Shown here piece after piece: positions 22,846-33,560 of a stretch of 64,000 nt of DNA. The notes beneath the pieces are model-generated. The model made no database searches. It saw only the letters and a list, made by a program, of their open reading frames with translations, and was not told where the DNA came from. The stretch is from NCBI GenBank assembly GCA_022835595.1, contig BQUP01000001.1, positions 2,294,001-2,358,000 of the forward strand, written 5' to 3'. Both the position numbers and the translations under genes were made by a program. How positions within the stretch are numbered: the first letter of the stretch is position 1; each line of letters opens with the position of its first letter. This stretch comes from Cystobasidium ongulense. Taxonomy: Eukaryota; Basidiomycota; Cystobasidiomycetes; Cystobasidiales; Cystobasidiaceae.

Positions 22846-25800
22846 ATGGGTGTCCCTTCGTACGCGCTGGCTGCTTCCACTGCTGAGCTGCATCCTGTCT
22901 AACAATACTTCAAACCACCAGCTTGTTCCGCTGGTTCGAGAAAAAGTTCCCTGGAGTGGTCCGCAAGCCCAACAGCGCAGTAGACACATGTGACAACCTC
23001 TATGTCGACGCAAACTCCATCATCCACAATGTCTGTCATCCTACACATCGAGTGAGTACTGTCTCTGCTCTGGCACCCGTGAGCGCGACGCTAATGTATC
23101 TGATCCTTTTCTACAGCCACCTCCCTCCACCGAAGAACAGATGATGATAGAGATTGAAGCCTATTTGACTCATGTTATCAAAACCGCGCAACCCTCCAAG
23201 CTTGTGTTTATTGCCATCGACGGTGTTGCGCCACAAGCGAAGATCCTACAGCAAAGAGCGTGAGGCGGAGCAGGTATCAACAGATCTGCAAACATGTACA
23301 CTAATAGAATCCTCCCATTACAGTCGCCGCTTTCGCGCGTCTAAGGAAGCGAATGAATTGAAGGAGAAGAAAGCTAAGTTTATCAAGGATGCTAGAGGTG
23401 CGTGGAGTGCAAGTCTTGTCAATCCGTCTAGTAAGGCTTACAAATGCGTACCATCATATAGAACAGAAAATCTATCGTTATGACAAACTTGCCGGAGCCG
23501 ATGATTGGGACTCGAATGCAATCACACCAGGTGAGTAAGCATCGCCTCTATATATCGCCGTCGTCCAAGCAAGCTTGTAAGCTGACTGGTCGCGTACAGG
23601 TACACCTTTCATGGCGGCCCTGGATAGGCATCTTCACGCTTGGATCCTCCGAAAGTTCAAGACGGATCCCTACTTTCAGCCCGTAAGCATGAAGGTCGGG
23701 CTCCAGCTTCGAAAAAAGGAAGGAAACACTGACGCATCATTATACAGCTCACTGTCATTCTTTCTGGCTCAGGCGTACCTGGTGAAGGAGAACACAAAGC
23801 CATGGACTTCATCAGACGGCAACGATGCCAGCCTGGCTACAAGCCTCTTAAACACGCTTTCTATGGACCAGTAAGTCAAACAGTGTTATCATGTAGTCGA
23901 CAGAATATTGATTATCATTGTCGAATCTCAGGATGCAGATTTGATTCTACTTGCACTTGCCACACATGAGCCTTCTTTCCGCATTCTTCGAGAGGACCCC
24001 CGCGAAAAGGTCGAAACGCGTTGCGTCATTTGCCAGACCTATGCTTTCGGGCAGCATTCGTATAAGAAGTGTCCGGGTAAGCTGATCTAACGCCAAGCTT
24101 GTGAGAACTAAGTTTACTGATGACTGCTTGCCATAGCCCTGCCCGAGGACTGGTCTATGCCAGATATTAAGGATAACGCAGAGTTTGTCCCACCTCGCCT
24201 CATTTTCTTCGATGTGTGGCTACTACGCATTGCTCTCGAGACATATCTAAAGCTACCTTCCACTGTAGAAATCAAGAAGGAAGATGGAGGAGTCGAGAAA
24301 CAGCCCTTGTACAATCACGAGCGGGGCATCGATGATTTTATTCTCATTGTGGCCCTGATGGGAAACGATTTCATTCCTGGGCTTCCCCTGCCAAATTGGG
24401 ATATCCACGCGGGTGCTATCAATGTTGTTGTAGACGCCTGGCAAAGGTCGACCATCAATCAAAAGGGTTATATTATGAAGAACGGCAAGATCCGCTTGGA
24501 TAGACTAGAAAACCTTTTCAAAACACTCGCTCCTCTGGAAGATTTTCCTCCAGAAGTCGTTGGTGAGCCTGCTCACAATCACCTGCTGTCCACTCTGGAC
24601 TGACCAAGCAATCAATCTATATTCCACACAGATGAGAGCGCAAGATACCCTTCCACTGCGCCCAAAAAGGACTCTGCTACTCCAGATATTCGAGGTTCAT
24701 CAGTCGCTAGCTTCAAACCAGAGCATGCCAATTCGCATCTATTTGCTCGATATCAGAGCACTGCACATCACAGCGCTCGTAACAATAATACAGATAGCAT
24801 CGATCTCCCCGAAGGCTTTCCCGCACTTGCATCCAGCTCTAAAGTAAAGGAAGACTCTCCCGGACTGGGTGGTGTTTTTGAAGCCTATAAAGAAGACGAG
24901 GCAAACACAGAACAGTAAGTTTCTTGCCGGAAATCACTCAACGATTAAGCAAAATCCATGTTGACAAGCCTTTTACAGCTACGAGTTCTTTGATACTAAG
25001 ATGACCTATTATGAGAAGAAGCTTGGCTTTATCGAGGCGCATAAGCCAGGCACGGTCAAGGAGTGAGTTATGATTCTCCCCATCCACCTTGATGGGCTCA
25101 TACTCAAGCCTTTTTTCTAAGTATGGTGCGCACGTACGTCGAAGGCCTCCAGTGGGTAATGGAATACTACTGCCAAGGGTGCCCATCCTGGAAGTGGTAC
25201 GCATATGTAACTTTGTCTAAAAAGGCCTCGCTGATATCAACAATAGGTACTACCCCTATCACTATGCCCCATGGCCATCGGACTTCGTCAATCTACATAA
25301 ATTGAAGATTACCTTTAATATGTCTAGTCCGTTACTACCGTTCAGTCAGCTTATGAGCGTTTTCCCACCTGCCTCGTAAGTGACGCGCTCTCTTCTTTCA
25401 TACTCGTCAGTTGACCGCTTTTGATATACGTCAGCGCCGAACATGTTCCTCGTCCCTACCGCCATTTCATGCTGGATCCAGCCTCTCCAATAAGAGATTA
25501 TTACCCCGAAGACTTCAAGACAGACCGCAATGGAAAAGCACAGGAATGGAAGTCAGTAGTACTCCTGGCACACATCGATCCTCGCAGATTGCAAGAAACA
25601 CTTCAGCCAATATGGGAGCAGCGAGCTGTTTGGAGTGCAGAGGAGCGGGAACGGAATCGACTAGATGCTGCCAGAATCTATGTTTGCGATCAAGAGCAAA
25701 CTAAAAAACTCTTCCAGCGGCTATTTACTCAGCAGAACGATCCCAGGAGAGCGGATCAAAAGGTAAGGGCGTTTGCTACTACTTTCGCCCATTCTCCTCC

Positions 25801-26710
25801 AACGGGGTATACTGGACCTTAGCTGATGACTTTGCAATATCAGTGGGTCGAAGTTACCTACGCGGAAACAGGCAGCCTTGCGGGGAAAATAGGACGGGAT
25901 CACAAGCTGGCCGAGGCGGAAGCTTTCAACAAACAGTTTGATCACGAAACTATCGGCCATGAACATCCAAAAGGTCCTAAAATCAGGAGCATTTCTGCCA
26001 TCTATGCCGTCCCTCACCAAATCACCCCTCACAGCTATGTTCTTCTGCCTCATCAACCCGAAGTGCATTTTCATTATAAACTAGTTGCACGCTTCAAGCG
26101 AGATCCAGAGAGGAAGATTCAGCGAGCCTGGCCACAAGGCGACAACGCAGGGCGAGATGCACGAGAGGTGGCTCGGGAAATTGCAACGGGTCTCAGGCCA
26201 GACTTCGTTGACTGGTCTGCCAAGTTCGGAATGCCTGAAGAAGATGACAGTCCAGAGTCGTTCGTACCGTTGCCGGCTAGCTTCGACGACTTCATTTTCC
26301 CGGAGTTTCCAATGGAGAACGAGACCTTCCACTCGTTTGCTGCCATGGATCTTGATGAAGACGAAGACGAGGAAGCCTTTCCTGATTTGGAGGTTCAAGC
26401 TGGAACCGGCCAACGAGCTTCCACATCGTCTAGAAACCCTTTCAATCGAACGGCTATCCTTAGTAAGCGGAGTCGAGAAGCCGGGCCTTCGGAGCCAGTT
26501 CTTACCGCTGCTGGTTATACCAGAATAGTCGAACCTGTCGTGAAGGAGGAAAATATGTCGGAGGACAGCGATGAGGAGGATGAAGAGGAAAGGGAGAAGC
26601 GGAAAAAGAAGCACGCCGCCTTCTTCAAGAAGAAAAAGCCCAGCAAAGGCAACTCTAGTGGCTTCACTGTACCAAAACGGGAAGAATCCTCTGATGATGA
26701 TTGGGCTTAA
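22846..26710 (+). CDS. 5'-3' exoribonuclease, XRN2/RAT1-like
   Basis: Around a dozen exons. The first is only 14 coding nt (MGVPS), joined to [15 protein letters not shown]; an MGVPxLFRW start is typical of RAT1/XRN2 rather than XRN1. Further blocks are [64 protein letters not shown] and [15 protein letters not shown] with the acidic catalytic residues. A zinc knuckle reads [19 protein letters not shown]. Then come [17 protein letters not shown] and the C-terminal [20 protein letters not shown] and [16 protein letters not shown]. The tail is acidic and Lys-rich and ends [11 protein letters not shown]1 degrades RNA in the nucleus and helps end transcription. Some core positions (DANS for DMNG, QDAD for SDAD) are unusual, so this may be a divergent paralogue. 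Confidence 0.82.
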
Positions 26711-27265
26711 GCTGAATCTCAGCAAGAAGCGGCTTTTTTCGCAATCGCAAAGTCACATCATACCGTGGTTCAATCAGGAGTGGACTTGGATCCAGCATTC
26801 TCGTCAGGATCGTAGCTAGCTCCAGTTTAAATATCACCCGGTCTCCGTCGTTACTCCCGTCGTTTCACACCTGTCAAACCTCTCAGTGAAAGGAATTGTC
26901 AAACTTCGCAGCCTCACTTGAAAAAAGCTTGTAGATTAATGCTTGTAACCACCTCAGTTTGAATCGCACCATGATACCCATCGTTCTACACCTGTCGAAA
27001 GTGCTTCGGCGAAAACTACGAGTCCTGTTAGCTACCTGTATCATCAATGAAATGAAGTTGAAGGCGGAATGATTGCCCGTGAGAGATTTGGGAATGCTTT
27101 GCTACATCTTCTTGCATTTCGAAAACTTTGTCCGCTTACCGCAGGACAAAGTGTAAGATCACATCTGAAGTTGACGTTTCGATATCTAAGTATACAAGAG
27201 GAGGCTCTCTTGAGAGAAACAAAGGCTCTACAATGATAAACTTTTGGAGACTGCTCTCTTCCCTC
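26711..27265. other. Convergent 3' flank between the XRN-like and OLA1 genes
   Basis: Both neighbours end into this 555-nt stretch. There is no supported gene; short frames here are chance. Possible poly(A) signals are scattered AT-rich words, none decisive. Confidence 0.45.
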
Positions 27266-29327
27266 TTAATTGAACTTCCAGAAGATTACATCTCCATCTT
27301 GGACTTCGTATGTCTTGCCCTTTTGTTGGTATTTGCCGTTAGCCTTGACTTCGTTTTCTGCAGGAGTAGAATAGAACAAATGTCAAGGTTTGGATCAACT
27401 ATGAATTGAAAAAGTGGACGGTAACTAAACGCACCTGATCCAAATTCGTGCAAGTCTTCGAAAGCCATGACTTCACCACAGATGAAGCCCTTTTCGAAAT
27501 CTGTGTGGATGACACCAGCTGCTTGTGGTGCCAATGTACCCTTTCGGATTGTCCATGCTCTTGTCTCATCAGGTCCAGCTGTGAAGTACCGAATGAGCTG
27601 TAATCGGGAGAAGACATGGTCAGCTTAATGGTTCCGAGTTGACTATGATGGCGGGCGGATCATGAATCTCACGTGAAGCGCTTGGTAACCAGCAGTGACG
27701 ACCTTTCCGAAAGCACTAGTAGCTCCAATCTTTTCACATTCCTCCTTTTGCTCTTCTTCTGTCATACGACCTAATCTTTCTTCTAATGCAACAGAGAAAG
27801 GAATGATGAGATCACCTGGGTTGTTCTCATCTACCCATTGCTTGATCTTAGGTAACCATTTATTCTTTTTGCGAATGTAATCTCGCTCGCTCAAGTTTAC
27901 TAGGTAAATTACTGGCTTGGCTGTTAAGAGTTGGAGACCATTGACGATATCGACCTGTTCATTGTGAGGAAGAAAGCATGTGTCAGAAAAGATTCAAGAA
28001 GTATTTGATTGATGATAGTGTGAGGATAGGGAGATGGTATATACTCAGGTATAAAAGGTTTTTCTCTTGGGCCGTCAACGCAGTCTCCGAAGAGAGCGGA
28101 GGCCTCGACGAGCTGGGTTAAGATAAATCGAATGCTATGGCATTCTTTATCATCATGATAGAGTGGAAGATCGGAAAGGGTTGGGGTGGGGAAATTGTGT
28201 CTCTTCAAGCGGACAGACAAGGGAGTGGCAGAATCGCCAGCAAACTCACCTCCTTGTTGTTCCAGTCAACCTTTCGGACATCTCTGTTCTCCTCTGACAG
28301 AGCCTTGAATACCTTCTCAACGCATAGAATCTCCTCCTTCTTTGCCTTGTCGGCGAGATTGAGGGTACCTGTACCTCTGAATGTCTTCTTTAAGGAATTT
28401 AAATGCTTCTCTACCCATTCAGCATCCTTCAGTCGGAGTTCTGTTGATATAATCTCCATATCACGGCAAGGGTCTACGTCTCCTTCTACGTGTGTAACTT
28501 CAGCATCGTCGAATGCGCCTAATGATGGAAGTAAGGTCAGGATGGGTTGCAAGAGTTGGCGGTCGAGATGGAAGGAAGTTGGAAGAGGACTCACGGACGA
28601 TTTGGAAGATACCATCTACAGCTCTAACGTGCGATAAGAAAGCATTCCCTAGACCAGCACCGGTACTGGCTCCCTTGGTCAGACCGGCAATATCGAAGCA
28701 TGTCAAGAATGCTGGAATTTTGCTCTTGGACTTGTATAGGTCTGTGAGCCAGTCGACGCGCCAATCTGGAATGGCGACACGAGCCTCTTCCTAGAGCGAT
28801 GAAGTGAATGCGTTAGAAGCAGTGCTTTGTGCTTGCTTGTGCAGAGCTACGAGTGAGAGTTGCCTACAGGATCGATCGTGGCCTGGAAGAAGTGGAAGGA
28901 AACATCAGGACGAGGACACGACAGCAGCAGGAGCAGGAGCGAGGCTGCGCATTCGACACCAACGCACATATGGGAAGTTTGCGACTTTGCCGAGGTCTGT
29001 GTTGGATCATGGCTCGCTGTCAGGGCGGTTGCTTTTTGATGCATTCATTTTTGCTCGAATCTACGTACCGCACTTTGAGACGACGTTGAACACTGGGTGG
29101 AGCGAGGCGTGAGCATGAGAGTGGTAAGTGGAGTGTCACGCTACTCACTCGTTGACTTTCCTACATTGGGAAGCTGCAGTCGATGACAGACACCCGTCAG
29201 TGAAGTCCTTCTCCTCGACCACCTTTTCCTCCCAACTCACTCCAACAAAGCCCATGGACAGGTTGTTCGTGTTCTTTGCACCGAGAATGACCTTCTTCTC
29301 GGGCACGGCGGCCTTTTTGGGAGGCAT
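27266..29327 (-). CDS. OLA1: Obg-like ATPase 1 (OLA1/YchF)
   Basis: About ten exons. The protein begins [16 protein letters not shown] at 29,327 and reads GFVG then LPNVGKST (Walker A) across an intron. [20 protein letters not shown] (switch II region) follows, then [13 protein letters not shown] coiled-coil segment follows with [19 protein letters not shown]. The nucleotide-specificity motif is NLSE in [18 protein letters not shown], which replaces NKxD and makes OLA1 prefer ATP over GTP. The TGS domain holds [20 protein letters not shown] and [12 protein letters not shown] at the end (27,266). OLA1 binds ribosomes and Hsp70 and modulates stress responses. All family landmarks are present and the order is normal. 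The intron between the Walker A exon and the next coding exon is long for this genome. Confidence 0.92.
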
Positions 29328-29978
29328 CTTCTTCTTTACGCTGGCTGCTGCCGAAGTGCTGAATGTGCGAAGAAAGCTGGTGAAGACGACTTGCTCGCGG
29401 ATGCAAGTTGAAGAAACAAGAAACAGCATGCGTTGATGGAGCGGAACAGAGAGGCGAACCAGGAAATGGGAATCGTAAAACAGCAGGCAGCGTGGCACAC
29501 TCGCAGACGCGGCAGCCACAGGAAGATAGCATGGCTATGCACACACTGCGCGAGGCCGTCCCACCCGCTCACACGGTCTCGTCCTGGACTTGCAATGAAC
29601 ATGGACCTTGTGGCCGGCCAGAGACGGTTAGCTCTCACAACAAACGCGCAGCTGACTGTACTTGGCCTGGTTCAGTCAACAAAGCAATCACTCCTCTATA
29701 CGGTAATACTCAAGGCTTACTTGCGCGCTTCGGGCTCGACCATGCGACCTATACTGATGCAACCTGATAAGAGGGATGAACTGATACACTGGCGACATAG
29801 CTTCATCAACAAGCAACATACACTGAAGCTAACAAGTATTCTTTCCTCAATTTACTGAATCTTTCCTCTGATTCTCCGAATCTCCGTATCCATGTAGCTT
29901 CCCTTCCATGACTAGAAGTATCCAGTAGAAGAGACGATGAGTTAGTATCCATCGACTTGGAAGGCTGGCTTATTCACC
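29328..29978. other. OLA1 upstream region and start of gene-poor block
   Basis: Holds the OLA1 promoter. Overlapping open frames on both strands (up to 141 codons) have no domain or plausible splice continuation, so I do not call a gene. Confidence 0.4.
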
Positions 29979-30000
29979 TTGGAAGGCATATGCCTTCCAA
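29979..30000. promoter_or_regulatory. 22-bp perfect palindrome upstream of a TATA box
   Basis: The half-site TTGGAAGGCAT is followed directly by its exact inverse complement. Two more TTGGAAGG-type half-sites flank it (29,957-29,965 and, inverted, 30,001-30,008). It lies about 17 nt upstream of the TATA box at 30,017. The arrangement suits a binding site for a dimeric transcription factor. Confidence 0.6.
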
Positions 30001-30016
30001 CCTTCCAATTTTGGGG

Positions 30017-30025
30017 TATAAAAAG
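30017..30025 (+). promoter_or_regulatory. TATA box (TATAAAAAG)
   Basis: A strong TATA element placed about 125 nt before the ATG at 30,142, with a pyrimidine-rich stretch between them. It is one of the few clear TATA boxes in the window. Confidence 0.6.
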
Positions 30026-30141
30026 GACGTGTTGAAGTCCCATCGCTCCTCTCTTTCCTTCCCAACTTATTAATACGCCACAACCCTCATTATACTATAT
30101 TCATCTTACTGGAAAATGCACGCAGATGTTTAAAGTATCCT

Positions 30142-30367
30142 ATGTCAGAACAGAGTGGTGGGCGGTTCGTATTAAATGAACCTGTTGAACGACAAGTAGA
30201 GAGTCAAAAGAAGCGCTTCCCAGAAGGATACTTCGTGTATGTCTTTGCTTTTCCGGCGCTCGCCTGTTATTGCAATAACTGACATTCCTCACACGTCTTG
30301 TGGTTACAGTCACGCTGGTTTTATACTCAATGAAGAGGATGCTCGTCTCAAGAACATCGTACCTTGA
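30142..30367 (+). CDS. Short two-exon reading frame behind the palindromic promoter
   Basis: ATG at 30,142 gives MSEQSGGRFVLNEPVERQVE and ends its exon RFPEGYF. A GTATGT donor and a TTACAG acceptor join this in frame to VHAGFILNEEDARLKNIVP and a stop at 30,367. The product would be about 50 residues, charged, with no known domain. The perfect donor, the in-frame join and the TATA promoter upstream support expression. Sequence downstream to about 30,730 keeps protein-like frames (for example DGERFVANGLSSILVSNSF), so this may be the intact start of a longer gene that has decayed. Confidence 0.4.
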
Positions 30368-31429
30368 TCAGAAAGCTCGCATGCGCAGCACCTTTAACGG
30401 TTACTCTCACATTTACCCACAAGAAGCGCACTACTTCTGCATCTCCATCGCTGTCCCATCCAAATGTTCATGGTATGCAATGCTCGTGCGATTGCAGCCG
30501 TCTTTCACATGTATTACGATGACTGTTTCGATGGCATGGACGCAATGGGCCAAATCGACGGAGAACGATTCGTCGCGAACGGTCTGAGCAGCATCCTTGT
30601 ATCCAACTCCTTTGGATCAACGATTTTCTACGACAACCTGCGCGTTCTGGGGATGTGTGCCTTCCTTTTCAAGGAGGTTGATGTCAATCTGTTCTTCCGT
30701 TTACACAGTCCGGCATGGTTCTTTTACTAGTTATGTGGGACAGACTGCTTCAGCAGACTGACCCAAATGGGATAGTATGCGCGTCCGCGTCCAGCGCCCA
30801 TGAAGTACCGGGGAACCCTAGTGGAGCAGATACATGCAGCTGTGCCGAGGATACAGAACTTGGAGGTGCCACTCTATGTGGTGGTACACCAGTATCGGTC
30901 TATCGTGCATCTGTACTGCTCCACGCGGCTGGAGGGTGACGGCTGCAGCGCTCTCGCCACCATAAACGAAAGGTTCGCGGACACCCAGTAGCGTACGCAG
31001 AGGCAGAGAAGGTACGTGCTCATTTCCGACAATTGTGTGTTATCGTCGATTGATAATCGCTGACTATCAATGGGTCTTTCAGTATACCTGGCCGGAGCAG
31101 CCGGCAGCAAGACGTACTCAAGGCGTTCGTCTGGCAAGTGGTAAAAACGCCAGGAAACGACCACCTGTAAGGAAAGAGCAGGAAACAGCAAAAGACACGT
31201 AGCTGTAAAAGCACGAGCGGGGACAGATAGTCAAAGAGCTTTGGAATTGGATCCAGTTCCGCCCGAAACGACATTGTGCTCGAGGGCAAACCGAACAGCC
31301 TTCTCCATCGACAGCAGTACGTGATCCGCAACTTGCAGGACATCCAAGCAGTTGTTACGGCGTTAGTAGTGAATAAGAAAGGTAGGCTGGCATCCGCGTA
31401 CAGCATCCCTGTTTCTATATTGACGTGAT
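30368..31429. other. Gene-poor stretch with protein-like fragments
   Basis: Fragments on the plus strand look coding, such as KYRGTLVEQIHAAVPRIQ and VVVHQYRSIVHLYCSTRLE around 30.8-30.95 kb, but they cannot be joined into a gene with confidence. They may be remains of the frame that starts at 30,142 or of the 5' part of repeat copy B. Confidence 0.3.
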
Positions 31430-32240
31430 TGGATCATAGGAACTGCTGATCCTTCACTTACCGACGAAGACGACGATGACGATGGAGACAACGAAGAGGA
31501 AGATGGAGATGACGAAGAAGGCGAAGAAGACGTAGATGATAGCAGAGAAAGAGACAAAAAGGAATCGAGCTCAAGAAAAACGAACAGGACAGTACAACGA
31601 AGGGCGGAAAGAGAGGAAAGCGCAGAAAGACAGGAAGATAGTGGAGGTACCGAAGAGGGACAAAGAGTGGGAGGAGAGCCTGATGGTAAGTGCGCATGTC
31701 CGCTCAGACAACCCTGAGGTGAGCTGAACAACAAAAGCGACACTTCTCCCTCATCTCTTCCAGAAAAGACTGGCCCCAGTGTTCCAACAGTCACCAGGAT
31801 CGGACCCAACGTAGTACTGTTCCAGGCAGCAGAGAGTGCATACACTTATCAGCGAGCTATAGCCAATCTACTAGCGCCTGGGTATACATTCACCGTCAAA
31901 GATCCTGCAGGTCCGATTCCTCCAAAGCGAGAACGCCGGGATAAAGGTACAAGGGCGAAGGAAGGCAAGGCCCGAAAGAACCCCACTAGGAGAAAAAGAG
32001 AGAGAGCTTATGCACGACGCCATGCACTCGAGGAGGAACAGGCAAAGAGGGATGGTGAAGAGCAAAGCGGCTTCTGAGCTGAAGACGAGTTGTATGAAAA
32101 AGAGCTGAGCTGGAGATCGAGGGAAAGGGTTTCTCGGATTTGTCGTTGAGGAGATGCTCTGCTCTCCTGCAATATTTTCATGTTTTCGGCCGTCCTACGG
32201 CCCACGCAACATATACTGGCGAGCCTTGCTTGCCTTCCAA
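31430..32240 (+). repeat. Undescribed repeat, copy B (motif ORF plus 3' hairpins)
   Basis: The better preserved copy of the repeat also seen at 8.0-8.8 kb. Protein-level correspondence is clear: TRIGPNVVLFQAAESAY here against TRLGPNTIRIQAAETPE there, and KDPAGPIPPKRERRD against DPAGSEPPKRERGD. The 3' segment 32,165-32,236 folds as GGCCGT-CCT-ACGGCC and GGCGAGC-CTT-GCTTGCC. Its end lies about 20 nt from the break in the truncated tRNA-Ala. Borders are approximate and I saw no terminal repeats. Confidence 0.6.
31440..32077 (+). CDS. Acidic/basic repeat-encoded protein, family unknown (5' end open)
   Basis: An acidic tract rich in Asp/Glu (DEDDDDDGDNEEEDGDDEE) is followed by a mixed-charge Arg/Glu region (TNRTVQRRAERE). 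A typical intron follows (donor GTAAGT, acceptor TTCCAG), then the motif domain GPSVPTVTRIGPNVVLFQAA and YTFTVKDPAGPIPPKRERRD. The frame ends in a strongly basic tail (RKNPTRRKRERAYARRHALE) with a stop at 32,077. The acidic head and basic tail suggest a nucleic-acid or chromatin-binding protein, but no known fold is visible. No start codon can be fixed. The same architecture in copy A argues that it once encoded a functional protein of the repeat. Confidence 0.45.
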
Positions 32241-32257
32241 CCGACTCCTTCCCCGGT

Positions 32258-32324
32258 AACTCACGACCTTATGCAGGCAATTGAAGATGCTAAGCATACG
32301 CTCTACCAACTGAGCCAAATCCCC
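32258..32324 (-). pseudogene. Truncated tRNA-Ala (AGC) with intron
   Basis: The 5' acceptor strand, D arm, anticodon arm with AGC and the same 12-nt intron are identical to the gene at 6,495. The sequence stops matching inside the T loop, so the 3' half of the T arm and the acceptor strand are missing. It cannot form a tRNA. Confidence 0.9.
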
Positions 32325-32420
32325 TTTTTGTGGTGAAAGGTTTGTGAGGTGTTGGGCTCATATTGACCTGCTGTCGGGTTGAATCTTGAGTTAGTTGTTC
32401 TCCTCTTCAAGCTGTTTCAC
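32258..32420 (-). repeat. Inverted segmental duplication, copy B
   Basis: Reverse-complement counterpart of 6,399-6,561, same length and about 95% identical by eye. It begins with the tail of the KQLEEENN frame and ends in the T loop of tRNA-Ala, where the sequence passes into repeat copy B. Confidence 0.85.
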
Positions 32421-33560
32421 ACCTTCACTGTGAAAGATCCTGCAGCTCGTCAGGGTCCGTGGCTTCTTATTGGGAACAAGGATATAGTGAGACCTGGACC
32501 GCCGAGCGCAGACGTAGACGTCCCCCTTAAGTCAGTGGAGTACATCTTGGACGCATGGCCTACTCCAACCCTCCCCATTTAGTTTCCCTGTCTCATATCA
32601 AATTCGAAAGCTCGATATTCGTCTTCAGGCTGGATGGCCGGTTGAATATGACATTAACGACACGGTTGTGGCACCTGCAGTCGCCAGAAGCGCCTTCAGG
32701 AAAATAAAGGACGAGACAAGAGCCGAAGAAGATACACCCGATCCCGAAGACGTTGCCGACATTGTCAACTCACCTTCTATTCCTCTGCTCATTCTATTCG
32801 GTAGGACGTCCGACGAAGGTGGTCGAGAGTATCGACAAACGACTCTCGCGAGACAAATATTGTCGAGTGCTACGAACCCCCCGGCATGGATACACCGTGA
32901 CTTCTCCAACGTGAAGGAGATTCGCATTGTCGGAGAGTTGTGCTCTTCGTCACAACACGCAGCTGCCAACCGAAGCGTCTTCAGGATGCCGTTCGAAAAT
33001 GTTCCTGTTTGAACAATTATCCTCGTTAGCAAATCAGATCGCCATGGAAGGCGACCGGAAGACAGGACGTATGTCCGAGACGCTGCTCTCAAAGCTGGCG
33101 TGGCGATCTTCGTCCAGGGCACCAAAGACGCGGTAACTGCGGACAACGAGGACATTAAGGAGGAGGATGGCGACAACACAGACCTCATCGTCGAAAAAAA
33201 AACGGAGGAAACAGAAGGAGTAAAAGATACGGAGGCTCCAGCGAACAGTATGCTCAAATGGAGAGACTTTAACGGAGAAGATAAGAGCCTGATAGACGAA
33301 GGCCTGCAAAATGCGCTAGTCTACGCACACGAGGTTGGCTGTTATGCCGGCGAACTAGCGTTGGCAAGACAGCCATCTTGCACCTCGCAATGGGTAGGGC
33401 CGAGGTACAGCACTTCATCCAGCAGGAGGCAGGCGGATCGTCAGAAGACGAAGTCCTCAGGTCGAACAAGATCACTCTGTACATAGCCCCTACGAGGGCT
33501 CTCTCTCAAACCCGGGCCGACCACTACAAATCTTCTACGAGGCAAGAGCATTTTCCTTAA
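32421..33560 (+). pseudogene. Broken reading frame with helicase-like P-loop and motif Ia
   Basis: Long but broken plus-strand frames cover this stretch. Around 33,350-33,550 they read VGKTAILHLAMGRAEVQHF and later ITLYIAPTRALSQTRADHY. This pairs a Walker A-type GKT with a motif Ia of the (V/I)YIAPTRAL type seen in superfamily 2 helicases such as the Ski2/Brr2/HFM1 group. Upstream fragments (RQTTLARQILSSATNPPAW; TYVRDAALKAGVAIFVQGTK) are charged and unassigned. The frame is not continuous and no later helicase motifs follow, so I regard it as a relic. It may have belonged to a host gene or to the neighbouring repeat. Confidence 0.45.

Noticed and set aside
26081-26725. 214-codon antisense frame over the XRN tail
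   Set aside because: Shadow of the acidic/Lys-rich C-terminus of the XRN-like gene.
29408-29858. Overlapping plus-strand frames upstream of OLA1
   Set aside because: Two frames of 119 and 141 codons overlap each other and an antisense frame; none has a domain or a spliced continuation.
31440-31700. Simple-sequence (GAN)n tract
   Set aside because: At first it looked like a microsatellite; it codes for the acidic head of the repeat protein and is not a regular tandem repeat.
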